A DNA stretch of 64,000 nt from Acinetobacter guerrae (GTDB lineage: Bacteria > Pseudomonadota > Gammaproteobacteria > Pseudomonadales > Moraxellaceae), in the NCBI RefSeq assembly GCF_009372255.1, contig NZ_LXGN01000005.1, positions 86,596 to 150,595 of the forward strand, given 5' to 3'. The position numbers and the translations under genes are program-made. Under the pieces are notes generated by a model. That model did no database searches. It saw nothing but the letters and a program-made list of their open reading frames with translations, and was not told where the DNA came from. Positions 26,328 through 36,291 of the stretch are shown here, one piece after another (positions within the stretch are counted from its first letter, which is position 1; each line of letters opens with the position of its first letter).

Positions 26328-29300
26328 GTGAAAATTTTATCCATCCGACTCAAAAATCTAGCATCATTGGCAGGCGAACATTTTATTGATTTTGAAAGTG
26401 ATCCCTTAGCAAGTGCAGGACTGATTGCCATTGTTGGTAAAACAGGTGCAGGCAAATCCACGATTTTAGATGCAATGTGTTTGGCTTTGTTTAATAAAAT
26501 TCCGCGACTCAAAGACAGTGATGGCAAGCTTTTAGATGTGGATGGTTCAGAACTTTTAACCAACTCCCCGCTTACGGTACTACGACGTGGGACAGCACAT
26601 GGCTTTGCTGAATTGTGTTTTGTCGCACAGGATCAAAAGCATTATTTAGCACGTTGGGAGATTAAACGCGCCCGCGAAAATGCCAATGGCAAATTACAAA
26701 GTGTACAACGCAGCTTAAAATGTCTCACCGATGGCGTCGTGATTGCAGACAAAACTAAAGCGGTTGAAGTGCATATCCAACAAATTACCCAACTCAGTTT
26801 TGAACAATTCACTCGTGCGGTACTTTTGGCGCAATCTGAAGTGACGGCTTTCTTAAAGGCACGCGATAATGAACGTGGTGAGCTACTTGAATATCTGACC
26901 AACTCCAGTATTTTTGCCAAAATTGGTCAGCTCGCATTTGAAAAAACCAGAGAAATCACTCTGCAACGAAAGCAGCTAGAAGCCTCCATGGGTAATATTG
27001 AATTGCTTTCAGATGAAGAATTCAGTGAATTAAAGGTTAAGCTTGATTTATCACAACAACAGCATAAAAAACTTGATACAGAAAAAACCAAACTTGAGCA
27101 AGTAAACCGTTGGTTTGAACGTCAACAAAAGCTTGAAAATGACATTCTGCTCAAGCAACAGCAATACAATGAACATGTCAAAATACATGATAGTTTAGAT
27201 ACAAATCGTCAGCTTTTAAATCGACTGGATACTTTTTCTGAAATACGTCCATATGTGTTTCAACAACAGCAATTATTTAAAAACCAACAGCAGCTTGAGC
27301 CACAAATTTCAAAGCAGCAACAACATTTTTCAAACTTGACTGTGCAATATGAACAAGAACAAAGCCGCTATCATCAGGCTGAAAATGCACTGCAACAGTT
27401 TCAAAGTTTTGAAAAGCAATACCAAACTGAACTGAATCTGGTACGTAAATATGTGTTGGAACGCGACTCGATTGCAGAAAAATATAAAGAAATCCAAAGT
27501 CGTTTAAAGCAACTTGAACATACGCAACAGCCTTTATTTAGTAAACAACAGCAATTTGAACAACAACAGCAACAGCTTAACGATCAGCTACACCAAACGG
27601 CGCTTCAATTGGATCAAAGCAAACACTTTGTATCGCTTGATCAAGGTTTGAAGGCACATATTCAGCAACTTAGTCAATTTATTCAGCATTATCAAAAAAT
27701 TGAACAGAGTATTGGCGATATTGCAGCGGCTCGGCAGCAATTACAGCTAGATGAAAAGACCGTTAAGGATTTAATTGAACGCTTTGGCGATGTTCAGCAG
27801 ATTGAAGATAAACTTCAACAACAGGACTCGCGTAACGAACAAGAGCTAAAACGATTAAATCAACTTGAGAGTGTTCAACATAAATTAAACGTATTTAATG
27901 AACTAAAACAGGAACTAAATCAGCTTCAAGTTGAACTACAAACTGCCACTCAAACCCAAAAAAAACTTGAAACACAAACTGCAATTTCGCAACAAAGTTA
28001 TCAACACGCGAAAACTGAACGTGAGCAACTTCAACAGATATTACAACAGCAGCGTTTATTACATGCGGAAAATATCGAACATTTGCGTGCAGCGTTAAAA
28101 CAAGGCGAAGCTTGTATTGTCTGTGGAAGTACTGAGCATCCTTATCGTGATGATGAAAGTTTGGTCTCCAAAGCCTTATATGAGTTGCATGAGCAACAAG
28201 AACAACAAGCAACCCAAAAAGAACAACAGCATTTCAATGAATGGCAACGCGCACAACAGCAACTCAACCAAATACAAGCAAGGATTAAGGAATTAAGTGC
28301 CAGTTTCGCCCGTAATCAGGAAAAAATTAACGAACAACAACACGTATTAGTACAAGCATTTCAACAACTCAATATCCAGTTGGATTTGACGCTTGCATCT
28401 AGTGAATTAACCGCACAATTGCAATTACATTTAAAGCAAAATCTATTACTTAAACAGCAGATTGAACAAGAGATTCAACAATTAAAACAGACTCAAAAAC
28501 AGCAACAGACTTTGCAACAAAATATCCAGAATACACAATATCAACTCCAAACCGTTCAACAATTACAGCAACAAGTTCAGCATATTGTGCAATGTTTAAC
28601 TGATCAGGAGCAGCAACAATGGTCGCAACATAGCCGAACAATCGCAGAAAACATGCTTCAGTGTTTGCAACTTCGCGTACGACAACTGGAAAGAAGCGAA
28701 GATGTGAAAAAACAATCGGATCAATTACAGCAACAGATCAAAGCGTTAATGGATGAGATTTCGTATCACCAAAAACAATTAGATGAGTTTAAGCAACAAC
28801 TAGAAAATATCAGACAACAAGGTATTGAAAATAATGAAAATGCGACTCGCCTTGTTGAACAGATGACAGGCAAAACTGAGCTAAAAGCCAATGAATGGTT
28901 AGCACAGCACGAACAGCAACGCCAAGATTTACAAAAAAATTATCAACAACTCAAACAGGGCTTTGAAGTCTCTCGACAAAACTATGAGCAGCAAAAAAAT
29001 CAACTGGATCAACTTAAAGCGCAACATCTACACAATCAAAACTCGCTTAGCCAATGTCAGACTGCAATTGATCAGTGGTTAAACCAACATACTGACTTTG
29101 CCCCACAACAGTTTGCAGAATTACTTGTGATTTCAACTCAACAAGAACAACAGTTGCGCGTAGAGTTACAACAAGCAGAACGAAAACTAAGTGAAACCAG
29201 TTCAGCCTTGAAAACCATACAGGAGCAACAGACTGAACATCTACAATCGCAACCTGACATAGATCATGAACAGCTTAAAACACAACTTCAAGAGACGTTG

Positions 29301-29924
29301 AACGAGCTACAACAATGTGCTGAACAACGTGATCAATATAAAGTCAAATTAGAGTTACATCAGCAGAATCTAGCCAAGCAGCAAAATTTTGCAGATCAGA
29401 TTCAACAAATTCAACAACAAGAACATCGCTGGAATAAAATTTCCAGTTTAATTGGCGATGCCAAAGGTAAAGAATTCCGCGATCTAGCGCAGCAATATAA
29501 TCTGGATATTTTACTTGAATACGCCAATCAACAATTGGCGATGCTGTCGCAGCGTTATACTTTAAAACGTTTGGAAAACTCACTCAGCCTTGCCATTATC
29601 GATCATGACATGGACGGTGAAATCCGTTCCGTCGCTTCGCTCTCTGGCGGTGAATCATTCCTGACTGCGCTTGCAATTTCTTTGGCCATTGCCAATATGG
29701 CTTCTGGTTCAATGAAAATCGAATCTTTATTTATTGATGAAGGCTTTGGCACACTGGATGCATCTTCTTTGCATATGGTCATGAATGCGCTTGATCAATT
29801 ACAAAGTCAGGGGCGTAAAGTGGTTTTAATCTCGCATATTCAAGAAATGCATGAGCGGATTCCTGTACAAATACAGGTACAACCGATAGGTTCAGGTTCA
29901 AGTCGAATTGAAGTGGTGGGATAA
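26328..29924 (+). CDS. sbcC: DNA double-strand-end nuclease ATPase subunit SbcC
   Basis: A 1198-residue Rad50-type ATPase with a GTG start. The N-terminal half of the ATPase head carries Walker A GKTGAGKST. Long coiled coils (about 215-1030) are split by the zinc-hook CIVC (Cys596, Cys599). The C-terminal half contains the signature LSGGESFLT and Walker B LFIDEGFGTLD. The coiled coil is extremely rich in glutamine (runs such as QQQQQ), more than in enterobacterial homologues as I remember them. The length is within the range for SbcC. Partner: SbcD, immediately upstream. Confidence 0.93.
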   Translation: MKILSIRLKNLASLAGEHFIDFESDPLASAGLIAIVGKTGAGKSTILDAMCLALFNKIPRLKDSDGKLLDVDGSELLTNSPLTVLRRGTAHGFAELCFVAQDQKHYLARWEIKRARENANGKLQSVQRSLKCLTDGVVIADKTKAVEVHIQQITQLSFEQFTRAVLLAQSEVTAFLKARDNERGELLEYLTNSSIFAKIGQLAFEKTREITLQRKQLEASMGNIELLSDEEFSELKVKLDLSQQQHKKLDTEKTKLEQVNRWFERQQKLENDILLKQQQYNEHVKIHDSLDTNRQLLNRLDTFSEIRPYVFQQQQLFKNQQQLEPQISKQQQHFSNLTVQYEQEQSRYHQAENALQQFQSFEKQYQTELNLVRKYVLERDSIAEKYKEIQSRLKQLEHTQQPLFSKQQQFEQQQQQLNDQLHQTALQLDQSKHFVSLDQGLKAHIQQLSQFIQHYQKIEQSIGDIAAARQQLQLDEKTVKDLIERFGDVQQIEDKLQQQDSRNEQELKRLNQLESVQHKLNVFNELKQELNQLQVELQTATQTQKKLETQTAISQQSYQHAKTEREQLQQILQQQRLLHAENIEHLRAALKQGEACIVCGSTEHPYRDDESLVSKALYELHEQQEQQATQKEQQHFNEWQRAQQQLNQIQARIKELSASFARNQEKINEQQHVLVQAFQQLNIQLDLTLASSELTAQLQLHLKQNLLLKQQIEQEIQQLKQTQKQQQTLQQNIQNTQYQLQTVQQLQQQVQHIVQCLTDQEQQQWSQHSRTIAENMLQCLQLRVRQLERSEDVKKQSDQLQQQIKALMDEISYHQKQLDEFKQQLENIRQQGIENNENATRLVEQMTGKTELKANEWLAQHEQQRQDLQKNYQQLKQGFEVSRQNYEQQKNQLDQLKAQHLHNQNSLSQCQTAIDQWLNQHTDFAPQQFAELLVISTQQEQQLRVELQQAERKLSETSSALKTIQEQQTEHLQSQPDIDHEQLKTQLQETLNELQQCAEQRDQYKVKLELHQQNLAKQQNFADQIQQIQQQEHRWNKISSLIGDAKGKEFRDLAQQYNLDILLEYANQQLAMLSQRYTLKRLENSLSLAIIDHDMDGEIRSVASLSGGESFLTALAISLAIANMASGSMKIESLFIDEGFGTLDASSLHMVMNALDQLQSQGRKVVLISHIQEMHERIPVQIQVQPIGSGSSRIEVVG

Positions 29925-30103
29925 TCTTTCCATTGTGTAAGCATCTTCCAGACTTTACATATCCCATACTATTTGCCTGTGAATCATTCATTGTGAAAGA
30001 AAAAGAATTTGGTAACTTAAAACGGTTCTGATTAAAAACAAAATGATCAAGCCAAGAAAATATTTGTTTTTAGCAGGAGAAAAAATTTAATTTGAGCTAA
30101 AAA

Positions 30104-30889
30104 ATGCATACTTTATCAATAAATTGCCAACTTCATTATCGCGTCGTAGATGCAACCGAATTTATTTTTCAATTGCAAATCGCAGAGCATCCGTGGCAGA
30201 AGATCGTCGATGAGTCATTTCAGCTAAAGCCCGACCTGACCTTTGAACAATATCATCGTGATAATGGTTTAAATCGACTTATCCGTGTGTACGCGCCACA
30301 AGGTGATTTAATTGTTCAATATAATGCAGAAGTTCAAACTTATATTCCTGAACGTGACACGACTTTAAAAGAATGTGAAATTAAAGATTTACCTTCTGAT
30401 ACATTATTTTATCTTGCACCCAGCCGTTTTTGTGAGTCCGATTTAATCGGTATAATGGTGAACAATACTTTTGCTGATTTGCCAAAAGGATATACACGTG
30501 TACAAGCAATTTGTGATTGGATTTATAATAATATTCTATACCAATCAGGCTCATCAGACAGCACGACCACGGCACGTGATATTTTAGTTAATCGTGCTGG
30601 CGTTTGCCGTGATTTTGCTCATTTAGGCATTGCGATTTGCCGTGCGCTGAATATTCCTGCACGATTTGTATTTGGTTATATGCCTTTTTATGAAGCTCAG
30701 CCTGATTTCCATGCAATTTTTGAAGTTTATCTTGAAAACCAGTGGGTGCTTTTTGATGCCACACGTATGGGACCAATTGATCAGTTTGTTCGCATAGGTA
30801 CTGGACTCGATGCCAAAGATGTTCCATTTGCAACGGTTTATGGGGAGATTGAACTCATTTCTATGAGTCCCGTGATTGAGCGTGTTTAA
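30104..30889 (+). CDS. Transglutaminase-like cysteine protease-fold protein
   Basis: A 261-residue protein with an N-terminal beta domain (about 1-85) and a transglutaminase core. The catalytic triad is visible as Cys168 (NRAGVCRDFAHLGIAICRALNIPARFVFGY), His203 (DFHAIFEVY) and Asp218 (WVLFDATRM). Such proteins occur in many bacteria, are usually cytosolic and probably act as proteases or amidases; the substrate is unknown. AGGAG lies too far upstream (about 23 nt) to be the ribosome binding site, so translation initiation may be weak. Confidence 0.83.
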   Translation: MHTLSINCQLHYRVVDATEFIFQLQIAEHPWQKIVDESFQLKPDLTFEQYHRDNGLNRLIRVYAPQGDLIVQYNAEVQTYIPERDTTLKECEIKDLPSDTLFYLAPSRFCESDLIGIMVNNTFADLPKGYTRVQAICDWIYNNILYQSGSSDSTTTARDILVNRAGVCRDFAHLGIAICRALNIPARFVFGYMPFYEAQPDFHAIFEVYLENQWVLFDATRMGPIDQFVRIGTGLDAKDVPFATVYGEIELISMSPVIERV

Positions 30890-30909
30890 GCCATCAATGA
30901 GGCTTTTTG

Positions 30910-30931
30910 ACCATAAAAAATGGTTTTTTAT
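30910..30931 (+). terminator. Weak hairpin terminator after the transglutaminase-like gene
   Basis: ACCAT (30910-30914) pairs with ATGGT (30920-30924) around an A5 loop, followed by TTTTTTATC. The stem is short, so termination may be partial. Confidence 0.35.
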
Positions 30932-30969
30932 CAGAACTTTTCATCATTCCACCATTTAGAGAAAGCTCT

Positions 30970-31662
30970 ATGATTCAGGCCATTTTCTTTGATCTTGATC
31001 AAACTTTATTGGATCGTACTACTTCTCTCGATCATTTTTTAAATTGGCAAATTAATTTTTTTCAATTGATTCCCCAGTGAGAAAAGGCAAGATTTATTCA
31101 GATATTTCTTGAGCTTGATCAAAATGGTGCCGTCTGGAAAGATACCGTTTATAAAAAGTTAATTGATGAGTTTAAGATCGAATCTATTGAATATCACGAT
31201 TTACTCAAAAGTTATATTTCTGACTTTAATAAATTTTCGATTGGATTTCCTCATATTGAAAATACGATTAGAAACCTAAAACAACAAGGGTATCTTATTG
31301 GCTTAATTTCAAATGGACGTACTCCATTTCAAGAGCATAATTTTTATGCTTTAGGTCTAAGCGAATATTTTTCAAATATTTTAGTATCGGAAGCGGTGGG
31401 TCTACGTAAACCAGATCCTGAAATTTTTAATTTAGCTTGTAAACAATTAGAAGTATTTCCACAACAATGCGTTTTTATTGGTGATCATGAATTAGCAGAC
31501 ATTCAAGGCGCAAAAAAAGTAGGGATGAAAACCATCTATTTTCATCCAGACCCTCAGATTAATTCAAAAATTTCGGATGCTAATCTGCATGATTATCAAG
31601 ATATATTCATGGTTTTAAATCAGCTCAGCATCAACACCACACAGGAAAACACCAAACAATAA
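30970..31662 (+). pseudogene. HAD-superfamily hydrolase interrupted by one in-frame TGA
   Basis: Read through in one frame, 30970-31662 encodes a 230-residue HAD-IA phosphatase: motif I FFDLDQTLLD (nucleophile Asp8, Asp10), motif II LISNGR, a Lys in GLRKPDPEIF, and motif IV FIGDHELADIQGAKKVGMKT. A TGA at 31078-31080 stops it after 36 residues; the frame resumes immediately with no indel. TGG to TGA is the simplest cause, since QWEKARF-like sequence would fit. All motifs are otherwise intact, so the loss may be recent or a base-call error. The 3' end overlaps uppP by 43 bp on the other strand. Confidence 0.75.
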
Positions 31663-32465
31663 ATCCCAAATAAATACCAGCGACCATGTTCCAGCCATGC
31701 AGAGAGCCATTTAAGCGCCACTAAACCTGTTAAAAAGCTAAAGACCATGCCAAACAAGCTTGGTAATAACAAACTTCCTAATGCCAAATGGGAAGCTCCC
31801 GCACTTGCATGTTGCGCATGAACCAAACGCAATAATTCTTTTGCGATTACAGCAGGAGTTAATACCACAGCCAAGGCAAAACTAAACTCTTCGGCTTTTT
31901 GACGAGAAATACCTAAAAATAACGCAGTGGAAATCGTTGCACCTGAGCGAGAGAAACCCCGAAACGGTAAGCATAAAGCTTGCACTGCCCCAATCACGAT
32001 AGCACTTGATAAACTGATATCACCTTGCTGTCCACGATCAAAACGTGAAGATAGAATAATTAAAACCCCTGCTGCGGCTAAAGCTGCTGCCATCAATTTG
32101 GAGTTACTAAATAAATGTTCAATCTCAAAGTTACTGGCTCCACCAAAAAACACATGTTTAATCAGGGATTGTAATAATAATCCTAATCCCCCTGTGATTG
32201 CAGTCGCAATCAATACATACCAGACTCGTTGCTTAAAAGACTGCCAGTCAGAAAAATAAGTTTTTTTCCACGAATGCCAAAAATAAACGATTACGGCAAA
32301 CATCGTACCTGTATGTAGCATCACCAAAAGAAAGGTCATATTTGGCGCAGAAGGGTCAAAACCCATCATTTTTTCTGCCAAAATCACATGCGCAGAACTG
32401 GAAACAGGCAACAGTTCTGCTAACCCCTGAATTACTGCCAAAATAAATACATGGAAAAGGTTCAT
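31620..32465 (-). CDS. uppP: Undecaprenyl-diphosphatase UppP (BacA)
   Basis: A 281-residue membrane phosphatase that recycles undecaprenyl diphosphate, the lipid carrier of cell-wall and O-antigen precursors. The family motifs are present: VIQGLAELLPVSSSAHVILAE near the N-terminus (Gln13-xxx-Glu17 and His26) and FRGFSRSGATIS at about 165-176 with the essential Arg. About eight hydrophobic segments are seen. It confers bacitracin tolerance when overproduced in other bacteria. It runs convergent with the broken HAD gene and overlaps its end. Confidence 0.9.
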   Translation of the reverse strand: MNLFHVFILAVIQGLAELLPVSSSAHVILAEKMMGFDPSAPNMTFLLVMLHTGTMFAVIVYFWHSWKKTYFSDWQSFKQRVWYVLIATAITGGLGLLLQSLIKHVFFGGASNFEIEHLFSNSKLMAAALAAAGVLIILSSRFDRGQQGDISLSSAIVIGAVQALCLPFRGFSRSGATISTALFLGISRQKAEEFSFALAVVLTPAVIAKELLRLVHAQHASAGASHLALGSLLLPSLFGMVFSFLTGLVALKWLSAWLEHGRWYLFGIYCLVFSCVVLMLS

Positions 32466-32614
32466 TTATATTCTCGTAAAAGCCCGTGATGCTTATATAC
32501 TTACGAGCCATTAAAACTAGATTAAAAAGCTCAATCGAATTAAACAAACACAACGCTAATCATCCGAATAGATGAATTTATTGCTTAAAAGTGGTCTTAC
32601 TTCATTTTTAAATT

Positions 32615-33301
32615 TTATTTTGAATAATCCCGCGCTCCGAAAAGAGCCGTACCAATCCGTACAATTGTCGCGCCTGCTGCGATCGCAGCATTAAGATCAC
32701 CTGACATTCCCATACTTAAAGTATCCCAGTCCTGTGGCCGTGCATGCTGAGGCTTTACCTGTTCAAATAATTCTTTGGCATTTATGAAAGCCTGAGAATG
32801 ATCGGGAGCAGGAATCACCATAATTCCGCGTAGACGAATATGGGGCAATTGACTAATTTTTGCGACTAATTCAGCCACTTCGTTTGGTCGACAACCATCT
32901 TTAGATTCTTGTGCATCGATGTTAACCTGAATGCATAAATTCAGTGGCGACTGCGTATCTAAACGCTGGCTGGATAAACGCTCAGCAATGATTAAACGAT
33001 CGACACCGTGTACCCAGTCAAACTTTTCTGCTAAAAGTTTGGTTTTATTACGTTGAATATGTCCGATAAAGTGCCATTCAATTTCAAGGTCTTTTAATTC
33101 TTCAATTTTTTCCAATGCTTCCTGTAAATAATTTTCTCCGAAGCAACGCTGACCTAACTGATACATTTCACGTAAAGCCTGACTTGGATGAGTTTTCGAC
33201 ACTGCCAATAAATCTACGCTATCAGGGTCACGCTGAGCACTTTGACATGCATTTTTGATTTGATGAAGGACCTGATTTCGTGCTTGTTGAAATTGATTCA
33301 T
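32615..33301 (-). CDS. yggS: PLP homeostasis protein YggS (PLPBP)
   Basis: A 228-residue alanine-racemase-fold PLP-binding protein. The start MNQFQQARNQ places the PLP lysine at Lys36 in LLAVSKTHP, as in E. coli; an upstream ATG at 33316 would add five residues. HFIGHIQRNKTKLL, GMSGDLNAAIAAGATIVRIGTALFG are family hallmarks. It buffers free PLP and affects amino-acid pools. It is divergent from pilT, the arrangement common in gammaproteobacteria. Confidence 0.92.
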   Translation of the reverse strand: MNQFQQARNQVLHQIKNACQSAQRDPDSVDLLAVSKTHPSQALREMYQLGQRCFGENYLQEALEKIEELKDLEIEWHFIGHIQRNKTKLLAEKFDWVHGVDRLIIAERLSSQRLDTQSPLNLCIQVNIDAQESKDGCRPNEVAELVAKISQLPHIRLRGIMVIPAPDHSQAFINAKELFEQVKPQHARPQDWDTLSMGMSGDLNAAIAAGATIVRIGTALFGARDYSK

Positions 33302-33424
33302 TGACAGGGTTCTCATTTCAGTTATTTTTTTTGCTTAACCTTACTTTGAAGTGTTGGTAAGCGATTCGGAAACGCTTATTATTCTACAAAATAACGATAC
33401 ATACTCATTATATTAGGGGAAATC

Positions 33425-34462
33425 ATGGATATCACAGAATTACTCGCTTTTTCGGTTAAAAATGGTGCATCGGATTTGCATCTTTCAGCAGGCATGCCAC
33501 CTATGATTCGTGTCGATGGTGAAGTCCGTCGTATTAATCTGCCTGCACTGGAACACAAAGAAGTTCACCGTCTTGTTTACGATATTATGAATGACAAACA
33601 ACGTCGTGACTTTGAAGAACAACTGGAAACGGACTTTTCTTTTGAAGTGCCCAATATTGCGCGTTTTCGTGTCAATGCTTTTAATCAAAATCGTGGTGCA
33701 GGTGCAGTGTTTCGTACCATTCCATCTAAAGTTCTTACTATGGATGATTTGGGTTTAGGGCAAATCTTTAAGGATATCTGTGAGTATCCACGTGGTATTG
33801 TTCTCGTAACGGGCCCAACAGGTTCGGGTAAGTCTACCACCCTTGCCGCGATGCTGGATTATATCAATGACAATCGCTATGACCATATTTTAACCGTAGA
33901 AGATCCAATTGAATTTGTACACCAATCCAAAAAATGTCTGATCAACCAGCGTGAAGTACATCGCGATACACATGGCTTTAATGAGGCGTTACGTTCAGCC
34001 TTACGTGAAGACCCTGATATTATCCTTGTGGGTGAGATGCGTGATCTTGAAACCATTCGTTTAGCTCTGACTGCCGCAGAAACAGGTCACCTTGTGTTTG
34101 GAACACTGCATACCACATCTGCCGCAAAAACTATTGACCGTGTTATCGATGTATTCCCTGCCGAAGAAAAAGATATGGTTCGCGCCATGTTATCTGAATC
34201 TTTACAAGCCGTTATTTCTCAAACCTTATTAAAGAAAAATGGCGGTGGTCGTGTTGCGGCACATGAAATCATGATCGGGATTCCTGCTATTCGTAACCTG
34301 ATCCGTGAAAACAAAGTTGCACAAATGTATTCTGCTATTCAAACAGGTGCCAATTACGGCATGACCACACTAGATCAAAGCTTGAAAACGCTTGTGTCTA
34401 AAGGTATGATTAGCCCACAGACAGCTCGTACTGTTGCCAAATCGCCAGAATCCTTCCTATAA
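33425..34462 (+). CDS. pilT: Type IV pilus retraction ATPase PilT
   Basis: A 345-residue secretion-type hexameric ATPase that depolymerises type IV pili for twitching and DNA uptake. Walker A is GPTGSGKST (130-138), followed by the Asp box TVEDPIEF, Walker B PDIILVGEMRDLETIRLALTAAETGH and the His box TLHTTSA. C-terminal AIRNLIREN is the PilT signature region. The pilU gene follows after 27 bp. Confidence 0.96.
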   Translation: MDITELLAFSVKNGASDLHLSAGMPPMIRVDGEVRRINLPALEHKEVHRLVYDIMNDKQRRDFEEQLETDFSFEVPNIARFRVNAFNQNRGAGAVFRTIPSKVLTMDDLGLGQIFKDICEYPRGIVLVTGPTGSGKSTTLAAMLDYINDNRYDHILTVEDPIEFVHQSKKCLINQREVHRDTHGFNEALRSALREDPDIILVGEMRDLETIRLALTAAETGHLVFGTLHTTSAAKTIDRVIDVFPAEEKDMVRAMLSESLQAVISQTLLKKNGGGRVAAHEIMIGIPAIRNLIRENKVAQMYSAIQTGANYGMTTLDQSLKTLVSKGMISPQTARTVAKSPESFL

Positions 34463-34489
34463 ACCATAAAAATAAAAGGATGATAAGAC

Positions 34490-35608
34490 ATGGATTTTAA
34501 TGACCTACTCAATCTAATGATTGAACAACAAGCCTCAGACCTGTTCGTAACCGCAGGTGTTGAGCCGTCTATGAAAATTAATGGACAGATTGTTCCTGTT
34601 TCCAAGACTAAACTAAGCGGTGAAGTTGTTGGACAACTGATTCAGTCCATTATGAGCGATAAACAACGCAAAGAATTTAGTGAAACACGTGAATGTAACT
34701 TTGCCATTATGAATCGTGATAAATCTTCACGTTTCCGTGTCAGCGCCTTTCAACAGCGCGACATGCCAGGTATGGTATTACGGCGTATCGAGACGACTAT
34801 TCCATCCATGGATGAACTACGTTTGCCTGTGATCCTTAAAGATCTTGCCATGACTAAACGGGGCATCATTATTTTTGTAGGTGCAACAGGAACTGGTAAA
34901 TCGACTTCTTTAGCCTCCATGATTGGATATCGCAATCAAAATTCCAAAGGTCATATCATTACGGTTGAAGATCCGATTGAATTTCTGCATGAACATGCAG
35001 GGTGTATTGTCACTCAACGTGAAGTCGGTATAGATACAGATTCATTTGAGATTGCATTAAAAAATACGCTAAGACAAGCACCTGATGTTATTTTGATTGG
35101 TGAGATTCGTTCTCGCGAGGTTATGGACTATGCCATTGCTTTTGCTGAAACTGGACATCTTGTGCTTGCAACACTGCATGCCAATAATGCCAACCAAGCA
35201 CTAGATCGTATTATTCATTTCTTTGAAAGTGATCGACACAATCAGTTATATATGGATCTATCACTAAATCTCAAAGCGATGGTGGCACAGCAACTCATCC
35301 CGACACCTGACGGTAACTCACGTCGCGCTGCAATTGAAATTTTAATCAATACACCTTTACTTGCGGACTATATTCGTAAAGGTGAAATTCATGAAATTAA
35401 AGATTTGATGAAACGTTCACGTGAACTGGGAATGCAGACTTTTGATCAGGCTTTATTTGATCTTTATAAAGCAGGTGAGATTACCTATAAAGATGCTTTG
35501 AAACATGCAGATTCGCCAAACGATCTTCGCCTCAGCATCAAACTTTCAGAAGAAGGTGCAGAGCAACTGATGAATGCCAGTCGTAACATCACTTTCGATG
35601 GCCAATAA
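34490..35608 (+). CDS. pilU: PilT-dependent retraction ATPase PilU
   Basis: A 372-residue PilT paralogue that helps force generation during pilus retraction. Walker A is GATGTGKST (131-139), the Asp box TVEDPIEF, Walker B PDVILIGEIRSREVMDYAIAFAETGH and the His box TLHANNANQ. It is longer than PilT at the C-terminus (to INASRNITFDGQ-type tail), as usual. It is probably co-transcribed with pilT and ended by the hairpin at 35691-35717. Confidence 0.94.
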   Translation: MDFNDLLNLMIEQQASDLFVTAGVEPSMKINGQIVPVSKTKLSGEVVGQLIQSIMSDKQRKEFSETRECNFAIMNRDKSSRFRVSAFQQRDMPGMVLRRIETTIPSMDELRLPVILKDLAMTKRGIIIFVGATGTGKSTSLASMIGYRNQNSKGHIITVEDPIEFLHEHAGCIVTQREVGIDTDSFEIALKNTLRQAPDVILIGEIRSREVMDYAIAFAETGHLVLATLHANNANQALDRIIHFFESDRHNQLYMDLSLNLKAMVAQQLIPTPDGNSRRAAIEILINTPLLADYIRKGEIHEIKDLMKRSRELGMQTFDQALFDLYKAGEITYKDALKHADSPNDLRLSIKLSEEGAEQLMNASRNITFDGQ

Positions 35609-35689
35609 ATTATTCACTGCCCTTTCTTTAGTTTCACAAAATAAGTCTCCGATGTGTAAACTTATTTCAGGACAGGAAATGACTTAAAT

Positions 35690-35717
35690 AAAAAAGGAAG
35701 CCTGAGCTTCCTTTTTT
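35690..35717. terminator. Bidirectional terminator between pilU and fur
   Basis: GGAAGC (35696-35701) pairs with GCTTCC (35706-35711) around CTGA, flanked by A and T tracts that extend the stem and serve both directions. Confidence 0.75.
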
Positions 35718-35739
35718 AATTTGTTGCATTTATGTGATT

Positions 35740-36180
35740 TTATTGCTTTTTACGATACGCTTCCTGACATTCAGTCTCGCTACAATAACCATATAAATTC
35801 AGGGAATGACCAGTTAAAGTAAAACCATGCTTTTCAGCAACAGTATGTTGCTCATGTTCAATAATTTCATTTGTAAATTCAACAACTTTACCGCAATTCA
35901 AGCAAACCAGATGATCATGGTGATCTTCTTGCATAATCTCAAATACAGAATGATTGTTTTCAAAATGATGACGCTGGATAATGCCCGCAGCCTCAAATTG
36001 TGTTAATACGCGGTAAACAGTAGCTAAACCTACATCTTCACCTTGCTCAAGCAAAGTCTTATAAATATCTTCTGCGCTCAAATGATGTTGTTTTGAATTT
36101 TCTAATAATTCCAAAATCTTAATTCGTGGCAGGGTGACTTTAAGTCCAGCTTTACGTAAATCTTGATTGGAAATCGGCAT
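35740..36180 (-). CDS. fur: Ferric uptake regulator Fur
   Basis: A 146-residue Fe-responsive repressor. The winged helix covers about 1-80 (GLKVTLPRIKILELL, DVGLATVYRVLTQFEAAGI). The metal sites are visible as HHDH (87-90) and the structural zinc cysteines Cys93/Cys96 (LVCLNCGKVVEF) and Cys133/Cys138. It is divergent from bamE, the order seen in Pseudomonas and Acinetobacter. It would be expected to regulate piuA/piuC-type iron genes elsewhere in this window. Confidence 0.96.
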   Translation of the reverse strand: MPISNQDLRKAGLKVTLPRIKILELLENSKQHHLSAEDIYKTLLEQGEDVGLATVYRVLTQFEAAGIIQRHHFENNHSVFEIMQEDHHDHLVCLNCGKVVEFTNEIIEHEQHTVAEKHGFTLTGHSLNLYGYCSETECQEAYRKKQ

Positions 36181-36291
36181 AAAAAAAGGTCTCTCAACAA
36201 ATTTAAAGTTGGAATAGGCAATCGTAGTTAGATGCAGTATGATCTATCCCTAAGTCAAATGCATCATAATTTATCGGGATAGTGTAGCAAA

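Noticed and set aside
31078..31080. TGA in the HAD gene read as selenocysteine
   Set aside because: The position is not a catalytic cysteine site of HAD enzymes and no selenocysteine insertion hairpin is apparent right after it; a nonsense change is simpler.
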